From Stercorarius parasiticus (taxonomy: Eukaryota; Chordata; Aves; Charadriiformes; Stercorariidae), in the NCBI GenBank assembly GCA_013396915.1, contig VWZL01005154.1, forward strand, positions 1 to 64,000: DNA of 64,000 nt, written 5' to 3'. Both the position numbers and the translations under genes were made by a program. The notes beneath the pieces are model-generated. The model searched no databases. It was not told where the DNA came from and saw only the letters and a list, made by a program, of their open reading frames with translations. This document shows, piece by piece, positions 24,811 to 44,290 of this stretch (position 1 is the first letter of the stretch; every line of letters begins with the position of its first letter).

Positions 24811-26554
24811 CTTATTGAAAAGAAACATTAAGCAGGAGTCAGCACAAACACCACCAGATACCATTCATAAAAAAAAAAATAATCAAACCCAGCACCATCC
24901 AGACGGGACCAGGGTGCACACTCCAGTGGTTGTGACTCTCCTGAGCAGACAGGGGTAGGTACGTCACCCGACTGGCTTGGCCCCCCCAGGCTCTTCCACC
25001 CAGAAGGAAATTTCACAAAGTCACGTTTTGGACTGTTCTATTCCTAACAGATTTCTGCCCGAACTCAACCTCAGCACACTCAATTGAATTCAAGTGCTAG
25101 TCCTAGGAGAACTGTGAACAGCATCCTTAGGAAAGGCCAGATTTATTACAGGTACATAAGTATGTAACAGCACAGATGAGCAACAAATGAGCAGATTAGG
25201 GACCTAAATCCTAAATCGATGGACATTAACAGCAACTTACCAAATCTTGAGTAACTAGTTCCTTTAAACATGAAATACCTCCCTAAGTCCTACGCTTTGC
25301 AGTAGCTTCTCTGGTTGGCATAGAAGAATTTATTATTTTAGCTAGCAGTATCTCCCAGCACTGACACATAACTTTATAGTGGTATAAAACTAGTTGTATA
25401 TGGCACAGCCTATTCCTCCCTCCTCACAAGGAAAGCTGTAGGCACATAAAACGCATTTACTGCTGTTCTGTACCTTTGCTGTGAGGGGGCTGAGGGAGAC
25501 ACCTAGCCTTAACCTGAACTGCATATTAATAACACAGCTGGTGAAACCAGACATGGTCTAAATCTCTTAAAATGATTGTGTGTAAACTGACAGCTCATCT
25601 CCACCTGCCCTAACATGAAATCAAAGAGAACCGCTGCAAAATGACCCAGGAAACCTCTTACCCCTCTGCTCCCAACATTCGCTGGCAACGATCCCCACTA
25701 CTGCATCCAAGTTACCCCACCAAGACGCAGCACAGGCACCCTCTCTCCCACCAGCAGGAGCACGTGTCTGCCACCGCCACCTCCCTAAGCAGGCTCTTGT
25801 CTCTGCATGCCAAAGGCCTGGTGATGCTATGGCGGCTGCCACAGTGTAGCTGCCATAGCTGCCACTATGTGGCAGTTCCACCATCGTGGCTGATAGTATA
25901 CAGCAGCAATAGCCGCCCCTGGAGCAGCACGCTGGGACTCCCATGGTGCACATTGTGCTGGAATCCTGGAGCTCCAGCCTCGTTTCGCCTCCCTGCCTGC
26001 TCCGATGAGCCCTGCCCTTGTCGGCACACTTCCACTGGTGATACGCTGCGTGAGAGACAAGCAGCTGCCCAGCAAAGAGCACCACAGCAGCTTCAAGGCC
26101 GCAAGAACAGCATCAAGGACGTAACTCGACTTTTCTAAGCAGAAAAAGGAGACCGGCCTTCGGGAAACAATTTAACTCCATCTCTTGCCGCTCTGATCCT
26201 GTAAGCCACCACCAGCGCTTCACCATGTCCAGAACTAAGGGGTGTCCTCAGACACCCTGCGGAGCCATACTTGGCGGTGCGGTGACACCCCGCGAGGGTC
26301 CTGCGCCCATGACGGCCACCGCGTGNNNNNNNNNNNNNNNNNNNNNNNNNNNNNNNNNNNNNNNNNNNNNNNNNNNNNNNNNNNNNNNNNNNNNNNNNNN
26401 NGCCCGCCCCCGCTACCTTGGCGGCTGCTGCGCTCCAGCCGCCCGCGCCGGGGCCGGGGCTGTGCTCGGGCTCGGGGAGCGGTGGCCGATCCCGGGCGGG
26501 CAAGGGCCGGGGGGCGGCGCGGTGTAGCCGTGGGCGCCTGGCCTTCCCCACCAT
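24702..26554 (-). CDS. SLX9: SLX9 (FAM207A), ribosome biogenesis protein, partial gene
   Basis: Gene-level entry for the supported part. Exons 1 (26417-26554) and 2 (24702-24810) together encode 82 residues: a basic, proline/alanine-rich N-terminus starting MVGKARRPR, then the conserved KDW and KLELDSRS region. Human SLX9 is about 230 residues, so most of the C-terminal half (the conserved WLQKIEAIK-type helix and C-terminal tail) is missing; those exons are either below 24.7 kb and unrecognised or beyond the window. SLX9 proteins are nucleolar and, in yeast, take part in small-subunit pre-rRNA processing and pre-40S export. In human the gene lies next to ITGB2 on 21q22.3, and here it is also the upstream neighbour, transcribed away from ITGB2. 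Intron 1 contains a sequence gap. Confidence 0.85.
25826..25875. repeat. two adjacent short inverted repeats
   Basis: GCTATGGCGGCT (25826-25837) pairs with AGCTGCCATAGC (25848-25859), 11 of 12 bases, around a 10-base loop. Directly after it, overlapping by one base, CTGCCAC (25859-25865) pairs perfectly with GTGGCAG (25869-25875) around TAT. The pair could form two neighbouring hairpins. No function is assigned. Confidence 0.7.
26326..26401. other. assembly gap (run of N)
   Basis: Seventy-six N inside the CpG island, starting 15 bases beyond the SLX9 exon 1 donor. The coding exon is untouched; the gap lies in intron 1. The true size is unknown. G+C-rich avian promoters are a common cause of such gaps. 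Confidence 0.97.
26417..26554 (-). CDS. SLX9: SLX9 exon 1 with start codon
   Basis: The ATG (complement of 26552-26554) sits in a good Kozak context and opens MVGKARRPRLHRAAPRP, like the start of human SLX9, which is also a basic M-x-GK-x-R stretch. The exon is 46 codons, ends in AAG and is followed by GTAGCG. The rest of the segment is low-complexity proline, alanine and glycine, as in other vertebrates. Confidence 0.85.
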
Positions 26555-26869
26555 GGCGAGCGGCGTGGCGGAGCCGGGCGGAAGGGGGCGGGACGGCCTT
26601 TGCCGCGCCTCTCACGTCCCGGGGACGCCCCCGCCCGGCCGGGCGCTGCCGGCAGGTGCCGACGGCTCCCGAGGCGGCTGCGGCAGCGGAGAGCCTGGGC
26701 CGCGTCGGGGTTGCGGCCCCTGGGGAGCTTCCCGCGGCAGCCCCAGCCAGCCCGCTCCGGGGCTGTTAACTCTGAAGCGTAATGGTGGCGTCTTAAACGC
26801 TAGCGTTCTGCAGCCGGTGGTTTTGATGGGCAGCCGGGGAGGTTAATCGCCTTCAGGCTGGCAGTGGGA

Positions 26870-29800
26870 CAGGCAGCCTGCCGAAGGTGGCTCCTGGAAA
26901 CATCTGGAGGGTGTTTGTTCAGTGTGCTTAGGTTAAACCCAGAGACTCTGTGACATGGTCAAAGTTTGATGTGAGCCCCTGGAAGAGCTGAGGCCTCAGC
27001 AGCACTAGCCAAAGACTGGGATGCCACGGTAGGACAGAAAAACGAACTCTGAAACTCCCTGCCAGAAATTATTTCCATAGTTATAACAGCAAAAAATACC
27101 TGATGAGCCCCCATGGAGCCTGAGCACATGTTTGACCTTGCAGTCACAGACCCAGGTGACGAATTCCAACAAAATAGCCACAGCCCTCACTGCACCTTTG
27201 CACACGTGATGGGATGAAGTGCAAAGCCATTTCTCCCTCCCAGGTGAATAAAAAGGTCCAGCCTTGGGAGCCCCAGTGGTTTTGCTCTTAAAAAGCTCTG
27301 ACAGATGCTCCATGGTTAATGGGTCTTCATTTTCCAGCTGGTCTTTCTCTGCCCTCCCCAGCCCGCTTGGAGCTGTATTTCCCAGGGCCTGACACTGGGG
27401 AGCAGCCCCAGGGACCCACATCACACACTCACCCACCCCTCTTGCTTCGGGGCAACCCTGGGTAGCATTTTTCCACTGCTCTTTTGAAACCTCAAAAAAT
27501 ACCAAAAAACACCAAAAAACAATACAAAAAATACAATGGAAATATCCTGTTCACTAGTAACTGATTTTCTTAAAATAAAGCAAACTTCTTGCCATGTACT
27601 TCTCCACAACAACTGAACTTCCTTTTTGCTTTTCCCCAGGTGCCTTGTTCAGCCCTGGCTTGCAGATGGATGAGCGAGGGTGTGCCAGAGGATGAGAAGA
27701 GCGAGGCCGGAGGAAGCAAAGCTGTTCCCAGCAGGAAGGACAGCATCACAAGTCCATCTCCTGGGCAGCAGCCATTCCCACCCAGCCAAGGGGTTGATGA
27801 GTCTGTATTGGTGTGGGTAGCACAGAAGTGCAAGGCAAGCAGTGGCACACAAGTGCACAGCTGGTGACCCTCCTCCTGGGTGCCAAGGACATGGGGAAAT
27901 GCAAGGAGAGGTCCCTTGGAGGGTGGAGCTGCTTGGAAAGATGTCACATCCAGTTTAGGCACCTGCTCACAATCAAGCATACCCCTATACAAATACTATA
28001 AGGTTGAAGATAAAAAATATCTCTGAGGATGGAGATCCCACAGGAGCCCCAAATCCCTGCTCCCATTGTGCTGCTTGTTCAGCCAGAGTATGGCAGTGGC
28101 TGGAACACACCAAGGAAGATTTAACACTTGTCAAGGATAGAAAATAACACTAGGAAAGCTTCCATTACCCTGCTGTAGGCTGGTGAGCATAATTTAGGAG
28201 CAAAGCAGCAAAATGACATCTCTGATCAACAAAATGAACAACTCCAGGCAACAACCGCTCTGAGTGCACCCAGCTGGATGCCCCACTCCCCACCCTCAAG
28301 AGCATCCTGCAAAAACCACAATGGTCCCACAGTCGGGGGGGGGGAGGAAACACAATCCATTCTAGTAAAAATAAAATTTAAAAGGGTAACTAATTAAAAA
28401 TGAAGATGGTTAAAAGAAAATAGAAAAAGGAATATTTAACAACTTACAATGCTTACAGTTGGGTTGGGGAGTATCCAACACATCCACACACTGCGATTAA
28501 GCACATACATATCTCCAAAGGATGGCCACCCACTTCACCTACAGCAGGCTGAAACAGCAGCAAGGAGAAATGAAATGTAGAAATGAAAAGACTCTAAAAT
28601 TGACTCTCTAAAACAAAAAGACTCTCTAAAAAATTGAAGTTGTTACCAAACTTGGAAGTATCAAAGATTAAAACCTCATACAGGTGAAACCCACACTGGA
28701 GAAGCATACATTTTGCCAGCTGCAGGAGAGGTTGTACACCAGCATCCTAATGCTGTCTGCTCCAGCCCTGGCTTGCTTCTGCTTGGACATCTTTGTCCTG
28801 TGTGCTGTTGTAAAAGCACAGGCACAGCGTAAGAGTAACTACTCATTGGCTAATACATGTAGCAAATAGCCAGGACTAATGAGCTACCAGGCTGAGCACT
28901 GATACGCTGCAGGCAGGGGGAAAGTGGTGTTAAGGGTCCCCCGGGACAGTGCTTTGCTGTTAATGTTCACTCAAGGCCAAAGCTGCAAGAGAGCATGAGG
29001 AACAGCTCAGAAGGAACGGGGAGCATGCCAGTGAGCTTCAGCTTTGGGCTACAAGGGCCCATGGTATACCCGCTCTGCTGCCACAGCAGCTCTCCCACTG
29101 CCTTCCCTCGACCTGTCAGCCGGAGCACAGCAGTTTGACAAACCCAATGAAATAATTGAAGAGAAAGGAGCAGCCCAATAAGGACCTTATGCGATACAAA
29201 AGGAAAAATTACAACAGCTCATCTCACTCGAGCACACTTCCTTCCCTCAGATCTGCAACCGGCAACGCTGGCAGGAAGCCTCACTAGCTTTCCCAGCTTT
29301 ATCCACCCCAGCCCTGTTGCTCCAGGGCTGGGGGCTGCTCTGCAGCATCCAGCTGCAGCCACCTGGGCTTTCCGAGCAAACTAGGGTGAGCACCTCAGCT
29401 CCCAGAAGGCTCATCCTTGGGCTCCATCCCCACCATATCCCACACCAGCCGGACAATAGCTGCTCTGACTCTCCCATCCCACTGCAAGCATTGCTACAAT
29501 GCTTTCTAGCTACACCCAGTGCCCAGTTGTGATGAAACCAGCACAGATCTCTGTTGTCTTTAATAAAAACACTAACCCATAGAGCATTCATTAGTGCTCA
29601 GAAATTTGCTGCTAGCACTGTGATTCTCTTTGCTTGCTGCAAAAATAAATCCAGCTCCATAACTGTAGGACAGCAGCAGGTGAATGGCATCGGTGTCTTA
29701 CCATGCATCGTGGTCACTCAGTGTTAGCTTGCTGGAAGGGAAACCTACAAAACAGTTAAGAAAAGCTTCGCATTAATTATCTTTATTAAAAATCTATGAT

Positions 29801-32800
29801 CCCACACGTTTTCTAAATGACTTTTTTTTTTTTTTAATTTAGTGCCCTAAAGAGGTTAAGCGATAGTTGCCAGGAGCCAGTTCCTTTCTGCTCAGGGACA
29901 TACTACTGCGGGTGCATTGGGAGGAGTTATTGCAGTCTGCACAACAAAATTTGAAGGCTGCTTAAAAAAAACCCACACAGCCCTGAGCTGTGCAACAATG
30001 AGAACGTCGCTGGTATCCTCTGCCAAGTGAGGAGGCCTCACTAGACCAGCAGTGAGCCCTGACAAACATTTTTGAGCCCAATCCAGAGTCTGGGGGGAGC
30101 CAGATCCCCATCTACTCCACACTCAGGGGCTACTGATAGCTCCCAAAGGAAGTGGTTTCCCCCATTACCAGCATTATCTGCCTGCTGGGGGAATGGGCTG
30201 GCCCCCAGCAATTGCTGTGAAATGTTAAAAGTGGGGCAAAAAGGGCGGGTTTTGACAGGGTCCATTTCCCAGGTGCAGTGGGAGGGCTGCAGACCCCCTG
30301 GTGTAGCCCAGGAAGGAGACCAGCCCCAGTGCCACAGGGCAGGATGCTTTGGCAGGGCTTTGGCCAGCACGAGTGGGGCTGTTCAGGTTTTGGGGGGGAG
30401 AACACGCCCTCCCACAGCCACCGCTTCAACTTCCTCCTTTCTGCCCCAGCCGACTGTAAGACAGAAATAGGAAGGAAGGACTGGGGTGCATCGCAAAGCT
30501 CCCAAAGCCCGTCTGCTTTTCCCAGCCAAACTTGAGAAGTTGAGACCATCCTCATCCCAGCCCAAGCACGGAACAGAGGAGAGGGCTTGATGCGAGGCAA
30601 GTACAGCATCTCCGTTTTCTTTGCTTCTCTTCCTCCTTTCCTGGGGGGTGGTGAGAGGCAGCCAGGCAACAAGGCTGTTTCATAGCTCTGGTGTTTCCAG
30701 TGAATTTGTTTTGTAATTCTTGGTCTAACCTCCTGCCACTCAAGCCCTTAGATGGGCTTCAGGGAGCTCGGTGTGGTGTCCCTCCCACATGTGGCATGGC
30801 GCAGTGGTCAGTCGGCGCAGCCTTTGCAAAGGCAGCTTGCCTGGTTTGTAACATTTCTGCTTTTGGTGGTAGGATTAAGCCTGGAACTGCAGGTCGTTAT
30901 TGGGACCCCACACAACCCCTTCCTTGCTGCCCCACAGGCCTGGAAAGGAGAGGAGAGAGGGTGCAGCATGCTCTCCCTGCACACATATGGCGCCGGGGAG
31001 GGTGGCGCTGGCTACGTGCCCAGCCGGCAGCACTGGGCAAGTACCAGGGCTGGAGGCTGTGCTGGTTCCCATCCTGGGACCCCCCTCTTCCTCGCTGGTT
31101 CCCATACAAGCACCCACTGCTGGCTGCAGGATGTGACGGCTCAGAGGGGAAGAGAGAACTGTGTAGTGGAATGGCATGAGGGCGGTGGGGATGGCTGCTG
31201 GGAGGGGCTCAGCGCAGTGCATGCTGGCACAGGGGCCTTTCTGGAGCTCCCTGCACCCCTATGGGCCCAGGAGAAGAGGTGGGAGAGGACGGTGAGACCC
31301 TCGCTCTTCTCCTCCAACTCTCTGTGTGCTGTACACTTCAAGTACTCTGCCAGTGACCATTGAAAACGCCTGGCAGTGGGCAGGGAAGACAGCAGAGGCT
31401 GCAGACAAACTAGCCCCAGGAAGAGCAGGTCCTTCCCAAAATCTCCATGGCTCTCAGGTGCAGGAAAAATGTGGGGCATGCCCCAGGTGTCAGGGAAAGC
31501 AGCCTGGTGTCTGTTTTTGATGCTTTTTCCAACGCCACGGCCCCAGCTCCCAGCCTCCCAGGCAGGTGAAAAGTGAACATGTGAATACTTGCAGAGGTGT
31601 TGCACCCTGTGGCCGGCACAGAAGCTGGTACGCAGCTTCTGCGAGGTGTGGGAAGGTTTTAAACAGTGTGTTTCGCTGTCACATCCTGCTTCACATGGTG
31701 GTTTTGCACTTTTTCTGTCCTCACCCTGGTGCTGTTTCAGTTACAAGCGATCTCAGCGTGCTGGAGAGTGCAGTGCAGGGTGATTCATTGTCTCAGAGAA
31801 AGACATACTTGAGTCACCCCAGGGCTGGTGGCGATAGGGGATCCCTCCTTTGCTCCCACAAAGCACAACTTCTGCCAGCTCCAGAGGACAGTCTGTGGCC
31901 TCGGGTAGGTCCCTGGGTCCCTGCTCAGCCACGGGACTCTGTCCTGCATCTCTGTAAACCCAGCAGCTGTCACAGCATCCCCACTGGGATTGGCCAAGGG
32001 GTGATGCCCACTGGACGTCAGACACAAGAAATGGCTCCTCTGCTCTTAAAAATCCCAGACTACCCAGGGCACGACAGCCGGCAGGGCAGGCCCTTCCCAG
32101 GGAGACCCAACAGCACAAACCTACAGCCTCTCAGAGCAGGGTGAGGGTGCCATGGGGACCCAGGGACCTTGGCACTCAGAGCCAAGGNGAGTTGTAACAC
32201 TCTGCACAGAGAGGGTCTTAGCCAGCTGGCAGCCCTGTGTATGGCCATCTGCCTTGATGGGAACTATCCACATGACACAACCAAGTGATGGAAGAAATGC
32301 TCACAAGCCAACAGACATCCACTCTCACATCCTTGCAGTACCCCACTCCACTCGTTTACCACCCATGCATGGGGTCTGGGGCCACCCAGAGTTGCGGGGG
32401 GGGGGAAGGAGCAGCACTGCTGGGTGCAATACCTGGCATCTCTGTCACAGCATGATGGTGATGTGGCACCAGGGATACTTGGGAGCATGGAGGAAGCACT
32501 CGGGCACCAAGGCAAAAGCAGTGACATCAGTGCCACCTCACCCATTCATGTGGATGGTGCAAACGCCCCAGACGTCCTCCCAGGATATTGGGCACAAGAG
32601 CACGTCCTCCCGTTTAGCAAGAAAGCAGATATTTAGCAAAGCACTGAAGGGGAGTTGTGGCTAACAGGCTGCAAGACTCGTCTCTGCTGCTGAACGCTCA
32701 TCTTATTTATAGCAATGAGATCACCACTAGCATCAACATCAAGCCTATTTATAAATCCCAACTCGCTCCTCCATGCTGCATAGCAGCCTGCTCCATCCCA

Positions 32801-35800
32801 CCGACACCCCCCAGCATGCCCAGTGCCCTGAGAGGCTGGCATGCCCCAGCTCTGCTTCCTGCCTGCACGCAGGACAGCACCCAGCCCTTTCTTTGTGCAC
32901 CTTCCCCATGGCCACCTTCACATTTTACGGCTCACAGAGCCTTCAGGAGCATCTTGCTCTGCCTGAGTCATGACAGGTATATAACATATAGCAAGCAAGG
33001 GATGCTCCATAGATGGAATACCCTGGTGGCTTCTACAAAGGACTCTTCATGATGCAGAGCCCCAGTCCCAAGCCGCCCAAGACGTGTCAAGAAGACCATA
33101 GCTCAGGGACAAGGAGGACCCTGGTCCTGGGGTGCAGCCTTCTCCCCCCAGTGCCGAAGCCACCACACAACCTTGGCCAGGGAGCAGAGCCTGGTGGCAA
33201 CGTGCCTTGCCCCTAGCCAGGGCGCTTGGTCTCAGCACCCCACTCCCCACCCTGGGATGAAGGTGGTTGTAAAGCTCTACTGTTCTCCTTCACACCAGGG
33301 CAGGAGGATGGACTGTGTGCATCCCTCTGCTTGCCTTAATTTATGAAAAAGAGGAAAAATACCCAACATCCCAGGCAGAGCACACCCAGGAGAAGATTAC
33401 CCAGGACTGGCGGTGGCAGTGCAAGTCCAGGACTGAGCCAAAGCAATCACAAAGCGGGTTGGAGAAAATGCTGCTGAGGCCCATGTCTGAGCCCTGCTAA
33501 TGCAGAGTGTCAGACCGAAAAACTGCTTTCCCCTCCTCTGAACACTATAAGGAGGCAGACAAAAGCAGAAGCCCCATTTGTTCTCTTTGAATGTCACCCT
33601 ATGTCACATATACACTTATCCACCCACATACCCATGAATAATTTCCCTCCACAGCAAAAGAAAAGAAGTGGTGAGCTGTCTTCTGCTTCTCTCCCCTAGT
33701 ATCAGGGCGTGCTTTACATTCTTGTGACAAGGGAAAGAAACGACTTTGGGGATTAGAAAGGCATCCAAATCCAGCCCACAAAATGAATTCTATGTTACAA
33801 AATTCAGTAGCAGCCAGAGCTGGGCACATGTTGAGGTTCCCACTTTATTTCTGGGGTTTGAGAGCTTTTTTTAATCCAGTTTTAATTGGAAACTTGCCTT
33901 ATTTTATGAGATGAGCCTGTAAGCAGGAACCTCTAACCTCCAGCAAGCATGAGGAGCTCGCAGAGCCTCGATCCACCCCATCACCACCCCACGCCTTGGC
34001 ATGGCAGCAGGAGTTAAACACTCGGAAACATTGGGCAGGGGGGATGGCAGGACCTCATCCAGCCCATGGATTTGGCCCCCAGAGCCTGTGTGGGAACTTC
34101 TAGCTTGTCAAAGAGCTGTAGCCTTATCAGGCATATTTGGGGTGTCGATCAGCTGAGTGTTACAGGAAATGCGGGTCAGTGCTTCCCTCCTGCCAGCAGT
34201 GGCAGCTGTTGCTGGGCAAGAGCCTGTTTCTCTGGCCCTGTTTTTTGGGAGGGTTTGCAGAAATATGAGCTCCCACTATTTTCAGTATCCCCAGGGCACT
34301 AGTAATTAACTCGGCCTATGCGGCAAAGCAGATATAGGCAGCAATGAATAACAAATGAAGAGCGTGAATACAGCTAAGAGTACAGTAAATGTGGTCCAAG
34401 AAGGAGCCAGTTGTGCGTAGGAGTCTTGGAGGACCTCCCAAGTTGGGCTGGCACAGGTTACCAGGCACATCCTGGGCACATGGTGCCACAGCCAAATGAG
34501 TGATCAAAGTAACTTCGTAGCAAGGTGCGCCCAGGAGGGTCTGACAGGGATCTGGTGTCCGCTCCACCTTGTTAAAAGCTTTTACTGTTACGACCTTTTT
34601 CTTTTTTTATACTTTAAGAGATTTTACCTGTTGTCTGCAAGCTCAAACAGTGCTGGCAGTATTTGGAAGTGACAAAAATGTGTTGGGCCAGCTAAGCACA
34701 GCAAGTGCGTATCATGCAGGATGGGATGTTGCAGCTGTGACAATAAGCGTTCCCCTTAAGACTTATCCAGGTGAACTGTGGTGGTTGAGAGGGACTTGTG
34801 GAGGATGTCTTTGTGAAGGAGGGCTCTGTCCACCCACCACAGGATGGTCTTGGGCCAGACATGGCAGAGTGAGCTCCTGGGCCACATCACCGTGAGGGTT
34901 TGACTGGGTGACCACAGAGGAGCCTTGTTGACTGTGCAGCTGTGTGGTGGCAAGACTGCTGGAGCTCTGCCAGGGAGGCTGGTTCCAGGGCAGGGTGGGG
35001 TTCCCAAGGCTGCAAACCTTCATATCCACATGACTCCTTAGCAGTCCTACCGCATCTCCAAGTCCATACTACATTTGGGCACCAAACCTCAATGTGCAAA
35101 TACCACTGAAATGACATCCATCAACCTACCTAGATTTTCTTTCTGCCCTCAGGAGGAGATCAGACCTTCTTTCAAGGCTGACCAGTGTCATCGCTTGCTC
35201 GTCTGGTATGTTACAGAGGCTGACGAACTAAGAAAGGACATTCTGACATCTCAGAAGGGGATCTGAGCAGCCCTATATATTAACCTGGCCCTGGTGCCTT
35301 TTGAAGGTTTCCCTTGTTTTCGTATTTCCATTTGACTCTGAGCTGTTAATTTGGCAGATTCTCAAGAAGGGTGATGGCCCTTTGTGCCAAGTTGTAGGAG
35401 ACAGGGAGTGGTTGTTTTCTTGCTCTGGGCAGTGTTAGAACTGTGTCTAATATTGCTAAAAAGGGCAATGTTTGTTGTTCCTTTGTGCTTTCTTATTCCT
35501 TTTTCCTTTTAACAATTTCCTCTTTTCTCACTTCCCCATGTGCGTCTGTGTTGTAAGGCCATGACTCTGTTGGGTTTTGCTACAGAGCTGTGCTGGGGGG
35601 AAGGCGTTACGGGAAATGATGGTGTTAATGAACATGATCTTGTTGACACCACAGGAAGGACACTGAAAAATCACTCCCTGAGAGCGATTTATCCAACTTT
35701 ATGGATGGCATTAATTTCTGGGATCAGGAGATGTGCTCTGGGGCAAGAAATAAGTAGTGTAAGCAGCTAGGAAAAGCAACGTGAGAATGTGCTTGTGAAG

Positions 35801-36833
35801 AACAGGGTCTCTGGCATGCTCTGAAATGCTGGTGTAACTGGGGATAGCAAGTGCTTGTGGGGTTTGGATGATGTGCTGGGAGACCTTTCCCTGAATGCCA
35901 GTAAGGAATGTGCAGCCACCTCCCCAGCCCTGGGATCAGAGCCCCCATCCATGGCATCATGTCCTCGCCCCACTCCCCGTGTGGGTCTGACTCTAACGCC
36001 CTGTCCTTCTTCCTCGACCTGCACACTGTGCAAAAGCCAGCCTGGTGGTTGCCACACCATCAAGCTGGACCTCACCACACAGGTCAAGCCAGCCTCTCCA
36101 CTTCCCTCAGAGATGGGACTGCAGCTTTCCTAGGATGTCAGTCACCCATGCTGTGATGTTGGAAACCCTTGCTTGTTGGAAACCCTCAGTAGGAAAACTT
36201 ACATTAATTCACTACATTAAATACTTCATTTCCTTGATGAAACAATTAAATGTAAAGCAAGTAGTAATAGGCTTTTTTCCCATTTATCTAGCACGCCTTG
36301 CTAGTTAATTAACAGAAAGGGTCTTCTTAATGTTGATTCCAATTTCCATACAAATATAGCTTGACACAGAAGCTGAAAAAACTCACATCTAGTAAAAACT
36401 AAATGCAGTGCTTGAGATTTTCCAATGTTACACAGATATACTCATGTAGGTTAAAGAGTCTGGATAAACACTACATCAAGCTTTGCAGCAGTTCAGCTGA
36501 ATGCATAGCAATACAGTGCAAGTTAGTTCCCGCTCTGTGGACTTCCACATTTAGTACAAAAGCTATGTATATTGGAAACGAACTTATTTTTGTAAAAGCA
36601 CACCAACACCCATCCTGAGGCAATCCACACACCCAGGGTGGGTGCCCCGACCCCAGCTGCCTATCCCAGGGCTGCGGCAGGGTCACGCTCTCAGGCTGTG
36701 CCTGCGGTGAGGTGGCTGTGGGAATCCCCGTGGGGCCACCCTTCTCTGTAGCCACTTTCTGTAGGGTCTGAGGGCTCCCTTTCCTGCAGATGCCACGCAC
36801 CAAGTGGCCACAGGGATGCTTTTTGTCCTGCAG
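26870..36833. other. intergenic region between SLX9 and ITGB2
   Basis: Ten kilobases without a recognisable gene. Many open frames occur on both strands at 29.2-33.3 kb, but they overlap, have no family resemblance and reflect local G+C content. The non-coding first exon and promoter of ITGB2 should be here, because the coding start is preceded by a splice acceptor; I could not place them. A single N lies at 32187, an A-rich tract at 27490-27535 and G runs near 28,334 and 32,396. Confidence 0.55.
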
Positions 36834-43122
<6,289 letters not shown>

Positions 43123-44290
43123 AGTATAGCGGCACCTGGCAGCACTAAGACCCACAATTAAATAAGGAAACGCCAAGCTAAGAAAATTTCAAACTAAGGC
43201 TTCCACCTCCTCTACGTTATCCTGTTGGTTTGTTCCCTTCTTCCAAGAGGCCACCAGCACATCAGGCACTGGCTGAGGGACTGCACCATGCCTGTCTCCT
43301 GGTGCAGTGCTTGATGGTTGAGTTAGTGGAGTTGGGAGAAGGGAACAGACACAGCTTTGCCATGGATGGGACTGCAGGTCAAGTCTCACCAGTGGGCACA
43401 TGCAACGGTTCCTGTACCGGCTACCAATTGGTACTGTCTCAGCTCTCTAACTTTGCCTTCTGGCAGGAGTCTCAGACACCAAGCCCCAAAACCAGCTGAG
43501 TCATAGAGTGCTTTGAGCTTTGATCTAGAGCTGGAATTTCAAAACTGCCATTTTCTTTCTGTCCTAGTAGGATCTGCTCCCAGGCTGCTCCATGCATTCC
43601 CCTGCTGCACTGGGCTCCACCACTATGTTTGCACTGGTTTCTAAAGCACTCACTGCCAAGATGGATGTGAAGGGTCCTCCAGGCTGGCAGTCTGCTGTGG
43701 AGGTTGCAGTGAGATGATGGGCCCTAAGGGTTAGTGAGCACCTGTACCTGGAGATGAAAAGCAGATGGGGAACATGCACTGAGTCTTTTTTCTAAATCAT
43801 CAGCTGCTTCCCAGTGTTACTTCCCTCTCAGACCTACATTGGGCAAGGTTCTACTTGGGCTTATGCAAGCGTGGCTTACCTCTGCCAGGCCTTGAGCTCT
43901 CTGCATGACAAGAAGGCAAAGGAGCAATTGTTTGAACTGTGAAACATTGGCACTGAGCACATGAAACATTGCCTGCAGCTCAGAGCTCGGACACAGCTTC
44001 TTCCACCAGCCCCGGGGCAAGATCTTTTCCCTGCTCTACAAGCGCTTCAGACATGCCAAGGGCCAGGCATGCAAAAAACTTGTCAGCATCCAGAGCATCT
44101 GCAGCTCAGCACTTTTCCGAACCACGCACAGCAGCTAATTGCTCTTACGTTGTGGAGTCATTCCTGTGAAACAGTGGTACAAATCCATATTTGCCTTAAG
44201 TTTGGGAATAGTTCGCATATGGCTGTATTATGTCACATCTTCATTTGCTCTCTGAAGAGGTTTAACATTAATAAAAATTAATACATAAAT
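43123..44290 (+). other. probable ITGB2 3' UTR
   Basis: The stretch after the ITGB2 stop has no other gene. It holds an ATTAAA at 43157-43162, close to the stop, and an AATAAA at 44270-44275. The latter is the more likely polyadenylation signal and would give a 3' UTR of about 1.2 kb. The limits are inferred. Confidence 0.45.
44270..44275 (+). terminator. candidate ITGB2 polyadenylation signal
   Basis: A perfect AATAAA on the plus strand in an A+T-rich context, 1.15 kb beyond the ITGB2 stop. ATTAAA at 43157-43162 is an alternative. Confidence 0.4.

Larger units (their letters stand above)
26200..26870. promoter_or_regulatory. CpG island at the SLX9 5' end
   Basis: From about 26,200 to 26,870 the sequence is very G+C-rich with many CpG dinucleotides, in sharp contrast to both flanks. 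It covers SLX9 exon 1, the start of intron 1 and several hundred bases upstream, as expected of a housekeeping promoter without a TATA box. Transcription of SLX9 (minus strand) should start a little above 26,554. The island could also serve a divergent plus-strand transcript; plus-strand open frames here (for example 26242-26769) are explained by base composition and match no family I know. Confidence 0.75.

Noticed and set aside
26242..26769. Long plus-strand open frames across the CpG island, up to 175 codons.
   Set aside because: They cross the run of N and consist of Ala/Arg/Gly/Pro typical of G+C-rich DNA; the minus strand explains the region as SLX9 exon 1 and promoter.
29247..32664. 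Cluster of overlapping open frames of 100-200 codons on both strands.
   Set aside because: No recognisable domains, no consistent frame between neighbours, and overlap on both strands point to base composition rather than genes.
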